Part shown: one piece after another, positions 54,206 through 64,000 of the stretch
Layout of the letters: each line of letters starts with the position of its first letter
Numbering within the stretch: the stretch's first letter is position 1
Origin: Agapetus fuscipes
Lineage: Eukaryota > Arthropoda > Insecta > Trichoptera > Glossosomatidae
DNA: 64,000 bases
Direction: 5' to 3'
Assembly: GCA_951799405.1 (NCBI GenBank)
Contig: OX637359.1
Location: forward strand, 3,840,201-3,904,200
Position numbers and translations under genes: made by a program
The notes under the pieces: generated by a model
Databases searched by the model: none
Seen by the model: only the letters and a program-made list of their open reading frames with translations
Told to the model about the DNA's origin: nothing

Positions 54206-57200
54206 ATGAATACACAACAAGGTGTTAGACTTAAGGCAAACCGGTGAGTCCTTTTTGTTGAGTTTAATTTTAAAAATTAACCATCACAATGGAAGGGAAA
54301 TTACGGTCAACTTTCTCTCAAAAATCTCTTCGTACTAATCTGACAGTTAATAAAATCATAGGACCAAGATATCAGTGACTGTCACTTCTGCGACATTTGC
54401 GTTGAAGGGGGTGGATGGATTGAAAGTAAGCATGTGTGAGGGAGATAGATGACAAAGCGATAAACTTTCGCTAGTGGCTTGTTGCTTGTGTGTGTACGAG
54501 CTCTGTAGGAGAACAATGGGTGACAGATAGCATCGGCAGTGAGGGTTGACAGCAGTGCTATAGAAAAATGTTTACAAATATACATGAAAACGGAATAACA
54601 AAACAAAAATGGTGACATGTCTAACCTAATCTAAATCTAAGCTGCAAAGATATACATCATTCAATAGTATTTATCATTTAATATTATTTATCAATATTAA
54701 ACGCATTCCCACAAGCAAACACGTTTGCCGCATGTGAACCTACAATATAAAAACCCAATCTGGATGGATCAAATTTCCGAAATTGCGAAAGAATGGAATA
54801 TCCAGAGTCATAATAAAAGGAGAGTCTGTATGAAGAAAGTTATGACTCTGGAGGAAATGAAAGAAGTGTGTAAGGACAGAAAGAAATGGCGGTTATAATC
54901 TGTGATGTTGGCGGCTAGGGTTTTTAAAATTAGAATTTGTTTTCTGTTAGTTTTTGATGTCCATACATGTTATAGTTTGTTGATTTAAAAAATGTAATTT
55001 GTTGTGTATGCTCCTTGACTTATAGGTTGGTATAGGTGGTATGCGATAGAAAATGGTTCACTTTGCCAATGTCACCCCTGTTTCAGGGAAGGTCGGCAGG
55101 AGTTGCAGGGTGTATGTTCATTTGAGATTCGGGTTTTTATATTGTAGGACTACATGCTTCATGTTTAAGCGCGAACTTAAACATGTCTGTTTAGTGAAAA
55201 TGCATATAATGTCACTTATATTTGGCAACTTAGATTAGATTAGATGAGAATCTCAAATGAACATAAGCCCTGCAACTCTTGCCGACCTTCCCTGAAACAG
55301 GGGTGCCATTGGCAAAGTGAAACATTTTTTACAGTATGGGTGGTCAGTTTCATACCAACCAATAGGTAGGTCAAGGAATATCAGCGCATTTTAAGAAAAT
55401 TGTAAAGGGTACTAAAAATCCTTAGCGACGATTTTCACATGATTTTCAAGAAAACTATCTCAAACATTCACTCTCGTTGACAGCTGTTTATTATTATACC
55501 AATGCTCAAAAATCGTATTCCCTACATTTCGTTATAAATTTTGTCTATTTTGGGATTTCTACGTGAGTGCTGGGCACTCATTCTCTTTTTGGGAAACATC
55601 ATATCTCGATGGCTTAAGCTCGGCCACTTAATGTGCCAGCAATATCGGGCTCAAGCCCAGCTCTATCTTTTTCGTTATGCTTCTTATTGCAGACACATAA
55701 TCCTGGAGGTGCTGGTCGACAGCGTGGATTCTGCAGAGGCCGCAGCATCAGGAGGCGCTGAGCGCATCGTGGTCTGTAGCAATGCCCGCCACGGTGGAAG
55801 CACGCCGTCACTTGGTCTCGTCAAGAGCATTATAGAAAACCCAATCGTCAAGGTGAGTATCTGTCCTCCATGAAGCTAGTGTAGATGCAGCTAGCATATT
55901 TGTTAAAAGCATTATAGAAAACCAAATCGTCAAGGTGATTAGTACATTAAGCCAAATTGACCAGTCCGTAGTTCAGTGGTAACACTTCTGACTCTGAATG
56001 GAAGGTTGTGGGTTCGAATCCCGGCGGAGCACAAAAAATATACCATTAATATTTTCAAATTTGTTCTTCGCTAGGTTCAAAAATTCATAAACCTTTACCA
56101 ATGACCGGTCACCAAAGGTCCATCCAGCCTTACAGCAACTGGGTCTTGCTTGAGAATTGGCGCTTTGTAGCGACGACGACCAAGCTATTAAAAAGGTCGA
56201 TAGCTCATTTGGAAGAATGCTTGCATTCCATGCCGAGAGCAAGGGCTCGATCTCAAGGTTTACTCAGCCTTAACAATAAATGAGTACCAGCTCTCTCGGG
56301 AGCTAGGAAACCCCCACTTCAACTGAAAGTGGTTGGTGTGAGGCCGGCCCCGTAAAAATAAATAGGACCCGAATTGCCACATGCGACCCCTTCGGGGATA
56401 ACGCAGGCAAGAAGTTACACTATATGTGTAGCTTAGTTGCGACCTTTTTACGACTGACTAAAAGAGAGTACAAAAGGAATGCTAGAGATAAGCATAGAAG
56501 CGACAGGCCCAGGAAAGAATGGAACGATCAAATAAATGAGATTGCACATGACTGGAACATACAGAGTGGGAGAAAATTCAGAGCATGTATGAGGAGAGCG
56601 ATGCATGTCGAGGAGATGAAAATTGTCTGCAAGGACACAACAAGGTGGAGACACATCTGTGGACGTACTGACCACAAGTAGTAGTTTTTGGTAAGCAAAA
56701 AATGGCTCGTAGTCCCATACAAGAATGACGTTTGGTCGCCGAGAAAAAAAGTCCAAATTCAAATTTGTGCTCAGTCCATTGTAGCATTTATTGAGTACAC
56801 CCTATTGCTACAAAAATAAAATAATGAAAAAATTACAACCCTATTTACCACAGATAATTAATGTAGTGTGTTTAACCAAGAGAAAAATGTATTTTACAAA
56901 ATCTACGAAAAGTTTCGTCCATTTGGCGCTAGATGTCTCGGTCCTTTGTAGATGTGGTACACTCTAATGCCCGCTTTCCACTGCGAGCGGTGCGGACTCC
57001 GTACGGACTCCGCTCGACTAGCAACAGTAAATTTCATAGAAGTGCTTCCACCGACAGCGAGTCAGCGGAGCGGACTGAGCGAGTACAAAGAGTTACAAAA
57101 GTGGTCGCAGAGTTGAGCGAGTTTCCAGCGGACTCCGTACGGACTCCGCTCGACTAGCAACAGTAAATTTCATAGAAGTGCTTCCACCGACAGCGGAGTG

Positions 57201-58753
57201 AGCGGAGCGAACTGAGCGAGTAAAAATGGGTCCGCTGTGTCATGGTCTCGGCCGCTAGTTTTCAACTGACTCAGCTCCCCCGTGCCCCCCGCGCCAACCC
57301 CGCAGTTGCGTGACAGCGATAAAACACATCATACATGATTTACAAAAACACATCATACATTATTTTATGAATTTGAAAATATTAAAATGTATGTTTTATT
57401 TCAAACATCTACTTATTATGTTTAAAGCCAAATAATACAGTACTTTTTATGTTTTGAAACAAAAAAAAACTCTTTTATTAATAATTAAAACGTTTGATCT
57501 GGGCGTAGGCTGCAACGAGCTGTCACACACTGCACATCATACATTATATTTGAAAATATTAAAATGTATGTTTTATTTCAAACATCTACTTTTTATGTAT
57601 TAAAGCAAAATAATACATTACTTTTTATTTTTCGAAACAAAAAAAAACTTTTTTATTAATAATTAAAACGTTTGATCTGGGCTTAGGCTGCAACGAGCTA
57701 TCACACACTAGTTGGCTCCGCTAAGCCAGCTGTAGATGGAAGGCAAACAACTCTTTCATCTGACTCATCTCATTTCTCGCCTAGCTCACTCCGTCGAGCT
57801 CGTTGGCTGTGGAAGGCAAATACCATTATTTTTTAAAACTCTTTCGCAATGGAAGGCCAAAACTATTTCACTACGCTCCGCTCAGCTATTTCCCGCTCCC
57901 GCTCAGCTATTTCCCGCTCGCAGTGGAAAGCGGGCATAAATACATAACACAACTAGGAAGCAGCTCTGCAGAGGCTCTAGACACCTCTAGTGGAATGGCG
58001 ACAGAGTCACAGTTGCAACTTTAAAGTTCATCTCATGAACATACAACCTTGCGCGCCAATTTTTTTCTTACAATTCAGTACGTGCTTCATACGACTACAA
58101 AGAAACGTAAACAAATTCTAACTTCTACATGAGATCTGTTTTAAATTTATTTTAAACTGTTTCAGAGCTTCAACGTCGCGCTCTACGTCCTGCTGCGAGT
58201 GCGAGGCAACGATGTCTGCTACAAGCCATCCGATTTGCACGTCATCGACGAAGACATTGTACTGTTCAAGAACCTCAATGTCGACGGATTTGCATTCGGA
58301 GCCATCAACAGCTTGGGAAGAGTCGATCAAGCCGCTTGCACCAGAGTCATAGACCAATCTTACCCATGCCCTGTTCTGTTCACGCAAGCATTCCACATCT
58401 CCAATGATGAATCGGAAGCCCTGGAAACAGTCATCGGCCTAAACTTCAAAGGAATCTGGTTGAAGCCATTGCAAGACATGAAGGCGTATAAGGCGTACAT
58501 TGAAAAGATTGTACAGCAGGTGGATCAGCGTGTAGAAGTGATTCCATATGCCACTTGTGACAATTACAAACATATTTTAGAGGTTGCTGGTATCAAGGTT
58601 ATTTCTGGTCATTTGCCCAACAGAAAAGAGGTCACGTTTGAAGGTATGGCGGTGTTAAAGGCTGAAGATAAAGAGTATTATGTTGTGGATTTTGATGATG
58701 TTAGAGCAATTGTTGAGAATATGAAAGAGAGAAATGCTCATAATATGAATTAG
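54206..58753 (+). CDS. cutC: CutC-family copper homeostasis protein homologue, three exons
   Basis: Coding exons 54206-54243, 55693-55852 and 58166-58753 give 261 residues, normal for the family (about 250-275). Exon 1 reads MNTQQGVRLKAN and splits an Arg codon at CG|GTGAGT; exon 2 follows TTCTTATTGCAG; exon 3 follows TTTAAACTGTTTCAG. Reading frame is preserved at both junctions. CutC is a TIM-barrel protein, linked to copper handling in bacteria and Cu(I) binding in the human protein. Recognisable motifs are LEVLVDSVDSAEAA, GGAERIVVCS, GGSTPSLG (exon 2) and RVRGNDVCY, VDGFAFGAI, GRVD (exon 3). Several usual motifs are changed: the FHRAFD position reads FTQAFH, the VLTSG position reads IWLKP, and the glycine-rich GGG strand is replaced by PYATC. 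The reading frame is intact, so it is probably functional but diverged. Both introns are full of mobile elements. An extra upstream non-coding exon cannot be excluded. Confidence 0.88.
54625..54765 (-). repeat. T module, truncated
   Basis: Tail (CTAATCTAA), then TGCAAAGATATACATC. Ends at AAAACCCAATCT. Confidence 0.75.
54766..55245 (+). mobile_element. LINE L (subfamily b) end + T, in CutC intron 1
   Basis: The coding end (NEIAKEWN-like, RRKKW-like, stop near 54919) is followed by the AT-rich spacer and T from about 55011. A reversed T remnant (55246-55378) follows directly. Confidence 0.8.
55905..55942 (+). repeat. Duplicate of CutC exon 2 end and splice donor in intron 2
   Basis: The end of exon 2 (about 55822-55857, including AGCATTATAGAAAACC and the donor AAGGTGA) reappears at 55905-55942 with small changes. 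The copy carries AAG|GTGATT, a weaker donor than AAG|GTGAGT. Confidence 0.85.
55961..56690 (+). repeat. S1-S2 dimer followed by LINE L fragment, CutC intron 2
   Basis: The dimer 55961-56440 has junction ACCAAGCTATTAAAAAGGTC and S2 end GTAGCTTAGTTGCG. 56441-56690 is an L(a) end encoding a NEIAHDWNIQSGRK-type C-terminus. Confidence 0.8.
56968..57936. mobile_element. 969-bp Harbinger-like MITE in CutC intron 2
   Basis: The ends TGCCCGCTTTCCACTGCGAG and its complement are flanked by TAA (56965-56967, 57937-57939). Internal tandem copies: GCGGACTCCGTACGGACTCC (about 56990 and 57127) and a block of about 185 bp with AACGTTTGATCTGGGC-like sequence (57349-57530 and 57535-57710). Confidence 0.85.
57957..58020 (+). 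repeat. LINE L (subfamily a) 3-prime end, short
   Basis: GGAAGCAGCTCTGCAGAGGC to GCGACAGAGTCACAGTTGC. Confidence 0.7.
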
Positions 58754-59121
58754 ACATTGAGTCAGATCCAACAAATATATCAACGGAAACAATCGTTCAA
58801 ATTTCTATTACATCGATACCTTAAAGGTAAAACTGAATATGTGACGTATGAAGTTAACATCGGTTTCTCAGATAAATACACCTTTTTTACTATTTTCTAA
58901 GAGATAAAACACTATAAGAGAGTGAAATCCTATAGTTTAGAACTTTTTCATTAGCATTTCCTTATAATAAGTTCACTTCCTATTAGAAGTAAACTTTTTT
59001 ATATTCTTTTTATTTTTAATACTTATATTTAATGTCAACATTGTAATTGGGAAGGTACAACATCAATTGTATATATTTTTATTATTATTTTAAATATTTA
59101 ATGTATTTTCCTGTTTTGTTG

Positions 59122-59127
59122 AATAAA
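59122..59127 (+). terminator. Polyadenylation signal of the CutC gene
   Basis: AATAAA 369 bp after the stop, followed within a few bases by a genomic A-run (59130-59145). Confidence 0.55.
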
Positions 59128-59371
59128 TTAAAAAAAAAAAAAAAACAAAAAAAAGTTATATCCACGATTTCTCAAACTAGTGAATCAGTACTTGTTCAGT
59201 TTAACCTTTAAGGTGGTGACATGTTTGCAACTCTTACGGAGAACAAATAAATATCCAATGTTGAAATGTTGCTTGTAAAATCTTTATAAAACAAGACTTT
59301 TATTTTCAAAATGCTGGAAGCTAACGAACTGAGACCGCGCGTATTTGAGAGAAACATCCTGAGACATATTT

Positions 59372-60423
59372 GGGTAAAGCCACCAATTTTGCCACATTTG
59401 CCCTACTCAAAAGTTTCCAGTAAAGTTTCTCAAAAATATGAACTCTTACTGTTTTTGAAGTACTTGAATTGAAATAAGTAGTTCATCGTCTTAAATGGCA
59501 TATAGAAATGTTTTAGAATACATTTCTATTTACAGAAATATTCTAATGCTTTCCCTAAAAAGCGGGTAAAATTCGGGTAAAAATTCGGTGAATTTTGGGA
59601 GGTGCTGACTTTGACCAACATTTTCGTAAAGTTTTAGGTATTTTAAACGTTAAATATTGAATATTTTGGCATAAACATATAACTAGCTAGCCTTTCTAAG
59701 TACATTGTATAAGGATACAAGCACTGTAACCTATTTTTTTCTGTGCTCGAATAATTTTACGTGTTTTACTTCTTTTTCGACACCTCATTAACGCGACCAT
59801 TTCCATCGTCAATTTGTACGTGAATCGTATTGATGTGTGTTTTATCCGACTGGCTACACTTAATGATTTATAAAACACTACACACACAAAACAATAACGT
59901 CAATTGGCGTCAGTAATTTGTCAGCTTCGTCGTGAGGAAGAATGGTCAGTTCCTCGGGACACACGTTTTGGTGAAATTTACAAAAGTACGTTAGGATTTT
60001 ATCCAAGATCTGTAGTGCTCTAGGTTCCAAAAACATTGGTTATTGAATTTCATTGATCACTATGACTTAAATACACTGTGTTTGCGAGCAATCTTTATTT
60101 ACACTAACGCGACCGGCTATTTTTCGCTACTTTTTTGACACTTCATCGACACCGGTGGCGTGATTGTCTTCATCACTTCTTTTTCGTCACCTTGTAAAGG
60201 CCAGCTTAAACATGAATATTTGTTTACTTTTCATACAAATTTTTCATTAAAACTTTTCATACAAATTAAGGGAACACTGTCCTTATTTTAAAATATATTT
60301 TTATATAGTTTTAGTCACCCTCACGCTACGGTAGCGCTAAAGTTTTCGTCACTTTCACGTCATCGTCGCGAAAAATTATTCAACACTTTTTAGCGACTTG
60401 TGGCAAAATTGGTGGCTTTACCC
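59372..60423. mobile_element. 1052-bp TIR element, 4-bp target duplication ATTT
   Basis: The ends GGGTAAAGCCACCAATTTTG and its complement are flanked by ATTT (59368-59371, 60424-60427). The interior has repeated GCGACC / CGTCACTTT-type motifs and no transposase ORF. Confidence 0.8.
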
Positions 60424-60469
60424 ATTTATGGATAAATTTCATTTGAAAACAGAGTCTGGGTTGTTATGA

Positions 60470-60575
60470 TTTTACTGGGGTTCTATATTGCTATGTTATA
60501 TATTGCTATGTTCTATATTGTTATGATTATGTTCTATATTGTTATGATTGAGTCTATATTGTTATGATTTTACTG
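60470..60575. repeat. Short tandem repeats
   Basis: TCTATATTGTTATGATT-like units in about five irregular copies, bounded by TTTTACTGGGGTTCT on both sides. Confidence 0.75.
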
Positions 60576-60633
60576 GGGTTCTCTTTTAATTAAACTGCAA
60601 TTATTTAGATTAAAAAAAAATTTGCTTTTTTTT

Positions 60634-60760
60634 AATTCACATGAGTTTATTTTTGTGCACGACCAGTTTCGAAATATAAATTTCTATTTACACCTGAAGA
60701 TGGGAGGTTCTGCTTCTCCCGAAACTGGTCGTGTACAAAAATAAACTCATGTGAATTAAA
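60634..60760. repeat. Hairpin element with GAAACTGGTCGTG arms
   Basis: TTTAATTCACATGAGTTTAT and its complement at 60740-60760, continuing through GCACGACCAGTTTCG. The loop carries ACCTGAAGATGGGAGG. Confidence 0.8.
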
Positions 60761-61233
60761 ACAAATAAATTTTTATATTAATCCATTAAAATGAACTTTC
60801 ACGAAGTTACTGCTGAAAATCTAGATAATGCAATTATTTATTTCAACAGAATTTATTTTACACGGTTCGGTTCACACTTTACAATAATTAACAATCACTG
60901 CTTTAATTGATCTTTCACGGAAAAATGCTTGAAGCGACTAATCTACTGATACCCTATTGCACAAGGCCATACTTGCCTATTGCAGTATCTTTATATAAGA
61001 ACAAAAGAGATCTTTCTTGCATATATCACTTCATTCGATCTTTCGCTCATACCAGACCACCGTTCATGTACCTTACTACTACCATCATGTATCATACTGG
61101 ACTGTACTACACACACTATTGTACCTGTACAGGCGCGAGTAGGTACTCCAAGTTCATAACAATATTATAGGTATTGTTTACTCTAGAAATATACATTACC
61201 TTTAATCTGTTATTGACATATTATATAATCTAT

Positions 61234-61735
61234 ATTCCTTGACTGATAGGTTGGTATGCGGCTGACCACCCATACGTAAAAAATGGTTCACTTTGCCAAT
61301 GTCACCCCTGCTTTAGGGAAGGTCGGCAAGAATTGCAGGGCTTATGTTAATTTGAGATTGGGTGTTTTATATTGTAGGTCCACATGAGGCATGTGTAAGC
61401 GTGAAATTATGCGTGTCTGCTTGTGGGAATGCATTTAATATGAAGCTCAAATTCCTTGTCTTATCTTATTCCTTGACTTATAGGTTGGTATGCGGCTGAC
61501 CACCCATACGTAAAAAATGGTTCACTTTGTCAATGTCACCCCTGCTTTAGGGAAGGTCGGCAAGAGTTGCAGGGCTTATGTTCATTTGAGATTGGGTGTT
61601 TTATATTGTAGGTCCACATGAGGCATGTGTAAGCACGAAATTATGCGTGTCTGCTTGTGGGAATGCATTTAACATGAATCTCAAATGATACATATCTTTG
61701 CAGCTTAGATTTAGATTTAGATTAGATTATGTGTA
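61234..61735 (+). repeat. Two tandem T modules
   Basis: Copies at 61234-61455 and 61470-61735 share private changes (CCCATACGTAAAAAATGG, CCTGCTTTAGGG). The pair therefore arose by local duplication, not two insertions. Confidence 0.85.
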
Positions 61736-62029
61736 GATATCAATGTATTTATCTAAATTCTAAATAAATCCTACATAGCCGTCTTTGATTCCATACAACA
61801 CACTTTATATTTTTCGCTTACAAATAACGCTTTTTTTTTTTAATTAAACAGAAATTTGTAAAAATTCCATCGATCACTGTCAACAGTTTGCGAACTTTGG
61901 TCGCTCCGGGAGTCGGTATTTTTTTTCCACTTTTGATTAATACAAAGGGTTAAAGTAATTATTTTAGTTTAATAATTTATTTTGGTCGCTCTCAAGAAAA
62001 CAACCATTTTTTTGTGATTTTTTTTGACT

Positions 62030-62275
62030 AATCTAATCTAATCTAAGTTGCAAATATATGTTACATTGGAGATTCACATTACATGCATTTTCACGTACAA
62101 GTTTGCGCTTGGACATGCCTCATGTGAACCTACAACATAAAAAACAAATCTCAAATAGACATACACCCTGCAATTCTTGCCGTCCTTCCCTGAAACAGTG
62201 GTGACATTGGCAAAGTGAACCATTTTTACAGCATGGGTGGTCAGCCGCATACCAACCTATAAGTCAAGGAACATA
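62030..62275 (-). repeat. T module
   Basis: Minus strand, tail (CTAAT)n at 62028-62048, 5-prime end at about 62272. Confidence 0.8.
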
Positions 62276-62344
62276 CACGACAAATAACATTTTTGACTGA
62301 TTTCTAAAAATCTGCTCTGAGAGGAATCTGTAACACATTTTGAT

Positions 62345-63215
62345 TTTATTTTTTAAGAAAGCCTATGCGGGAGACTCCCTAGATTCGAGAGACTCTAAGG
62401 GTCTATGACACTTGTTATAGTGCCGCAGAGGTGTTGGTGATGTGCAGTTGTCCATGTCCGGTTGCAGGGCCGTTAGCTGCGCAGTGCTGTGGTGTGTGTG
62501 GCGTTGCTTTGTTTTGAGACACTGAGAGGAAATGGCGATTGATATTGGATTTGAAAAGGGCAAGGTTAAATTGGGATGGAAACACAGATACCGGTAACTC
62601 ATTCCATAAGCGGGCAGTTTGGCAGAGGAATGAGTTGTGAAAACACCAAGTTCTCATAGTTTTGATATCGACTGCAAATGGTTGAATGTGAGCCGTTCTA
62701 CGAGTTGCCCTTGTTGTGACGAGAGGAGGGGGTATAAGTGAGGATATTTCATCAGAGCAGACGCCATTGTAGTACCTATAGAAGAGACTGATCATTCCAA
62801 CTTTCCTTCTGTGCTCAAGAGAATGTAGGTTGGCTGTGAGAATGGGATCATCAATCAGCTTCACCGCTCTTCTTTGCACAGAGTCAAGTTGGTCACACAG
62901 CCTCTTTAGTATACCGGACCAGAGATGGCTGTTATACTCTATAATTGGACGGATTTGGGATTTATATAGAGTCAGCAGTTGAGCTGAAGTACAAAATCTA
63001 CGAGCTCTATATAGTACGCCTAGTCGCCGGAAGGCCGAAGTGGTTCGAGATGAGATGGCGTCTTGATATTTCAGCTCTGATGAAAGAGAAACACCGAGAA
63101 GATTTAAGTGGTTTTGGTTGGGTAAGGGGACGTTGTCAAAAGTTGGGAAATTGGGGTTTGGAGCCCTTTTCAGGGATATCTGACAAGCCTGCGTTTTTTT
63201 AACATTAAATTCAAC
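62345..63215 (-). pseudogene. Jockey-like non-LTR retrotransposon 3-prime end
   Basis: The minus-strand open frame 62415-62879 encodes the polyprotein end: RRAVKLIDDP, SLFYRYYNGVCSDEI, TRATRRTAHIQPF, RLWNELPVSVFPSQFNLALF. Upstream sequence to about 63215 continues the RT C-terminal region with damage. A short A/T tail ends it at 62345-62355. Other copies of its end: 5838-5906 and 16125-16330. Confidence 0.8.
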
Positions 63216-63599
63216 GAGATTGTCAGCTCCCCAGTGGCTGACATCTTTAAGGATTTGAAGTGTCTACTTTTTGAGTATACTTTTCGGTCGATTCGTTGAA
63301 TTGACTTGGAACATATTTTAAAGACATAACAGTGCTATTCGCACACAGCAAATCCATGGCTCATCTGCGACCTAAAGTGAATTTTTCATCCAAATAAAAT
63401 GATGACCCATTGTTTTATTATAACACTGAAAATAACTATTTTTGTCTCTGTCAAATAATGAGGGCCACTGCAATAGGAGTGCTACTTTTTGCACGAATGT
63501 TACAATGGCTAATTACCTGCAGTGGCATACAATACTTTCCTAGATAAATTAAGTAAATAAATTGACACGAAAAAGTATTTATGGTACTTTATATATCCA

Positions 63600-63905
63600 T
63601 CCAACCTTACAGCAAGTAGGTCTTGCTTGAGTACTCGCGCTTTGTTGCGACGACCAAGTATAAAGTCTGTTCGATAGCTCAGTTGGTAGAATGCTTACAC
63701 CCCATGACGAGAGCAAGGGTTCGATCCCCATCGAGGGAGTCAGAAATGACTTCCACTTTCGATGTCTATTTCAAAAACCCACAATAATTTCCGGCAAGGC
63801 GTACTCAGCCTTCACAAGAAATGAGAACCAGCCCTCCCAGGAGCTGGGGAAAGTCCCACTTCAAATGAAAGTACTTAGTTGGTGTGAGGCCAGTCCCCAC
63901 ACCTA
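63600..63905 (+). repeat. S1 end + S2 SINE (possible dimer)
   Basis: S1 body remnant 63596-63662, then TTCGATAGCTCAGTTGGTAG at 63672 and S2 body. S2 stops before its usual end, where the T module begins. Confidence 0.7.
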
Positions 63906-64000
63906 ATCTAATCTAAATTGCAAAGATATGTAACAATGAGGATTCACATTACATATATGCATATTCACAAGCAAACACGTAGGTATGAATTCGCGCTTTT
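63905..64000 (-). repeat. T module, cut by the window end
   Basis: Tail (CTAAT)n, then TTGCAAAGATATGTAAC. The rest lies beyond 64000. Confidence 0.75.

Overview
The window looks like nuclear DNA of a multicellular animal, most likely an arthropod and probably an insect. It is AT-rich and has spliced genes with GT-AG introns. It has TATA/Inr-type core promoters and is packed with non-LTR retrotransposon fragments, tRNA-like SINEs and terminal-inverted-repeat (TIR) DNA elements. The organism cannot be named from the sequence. A silk- or glue-secreting insect is my inference from the secreted Ser/Gly-rich genes.

Four protein-coding genes can be supported, all on the + strand. Three are paralogues at 22.3-39.7 kb. 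Each starts with a 19-20 codon exon encoding a signal peptide, followed by a phase-0 intron and a very large low-complexity exon. Gene A (22309-27005) has a Thr/Cys domain and then 38 copies of a 15-residue Ala/Ser/Gly/Lys unit. Gene B (31345 to about 34.3 kb) has an acidic N-terminus, a serine run and 30 copies of a related 15-residue unit. Gene C (34725-39683) has two Cys/Thr blocks alternating with 14 and 46 copies of the same unit. The arrays are in exact register, 128 units in all, and were missed or mis-framed by simple ORF logic because several other frames are also open. Gene B ends in a perfect splice donor that is in phase with gene C's big exon, so B and C may be one locus with two promoters. 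The best reading is a sericin-like or adhesive silk gene cluster that I do not recognise as a named family. The fourth gene (54206-58753) is a three-exon CutC homologue (copper homeostasis family) with several family motifs altered.

The rest is repeats. 0-22 kb is nested mobile DNA: SINEs S1 and S2 and their fused dimer, non-LTR family L and its detached 3-prime tail module T, a 5S rRNA-derived fragment, a 690-bp palindrome and Harbinger-like MITEs with TAA target duplications. 27-31 kb is intergenic with SINEs and tails. 40-42.2 kb holds a 5-prime-truncated RTE-like element with a 12-bp target duplication, inserted into an older L copy. 42.9-45.2 kb and 45.4-45.9 kb are two TIR elements with 8-bp target duplications. 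46-54 kb and 59-64 kb are repeats, with a 1.05-kb TIR element at 59.4-60.4 kb and a Jockey-like LINE end at 62.3-63.2 kb. The CutC introns hold a SINE dimer, L fragments and a 969-bp MITE.
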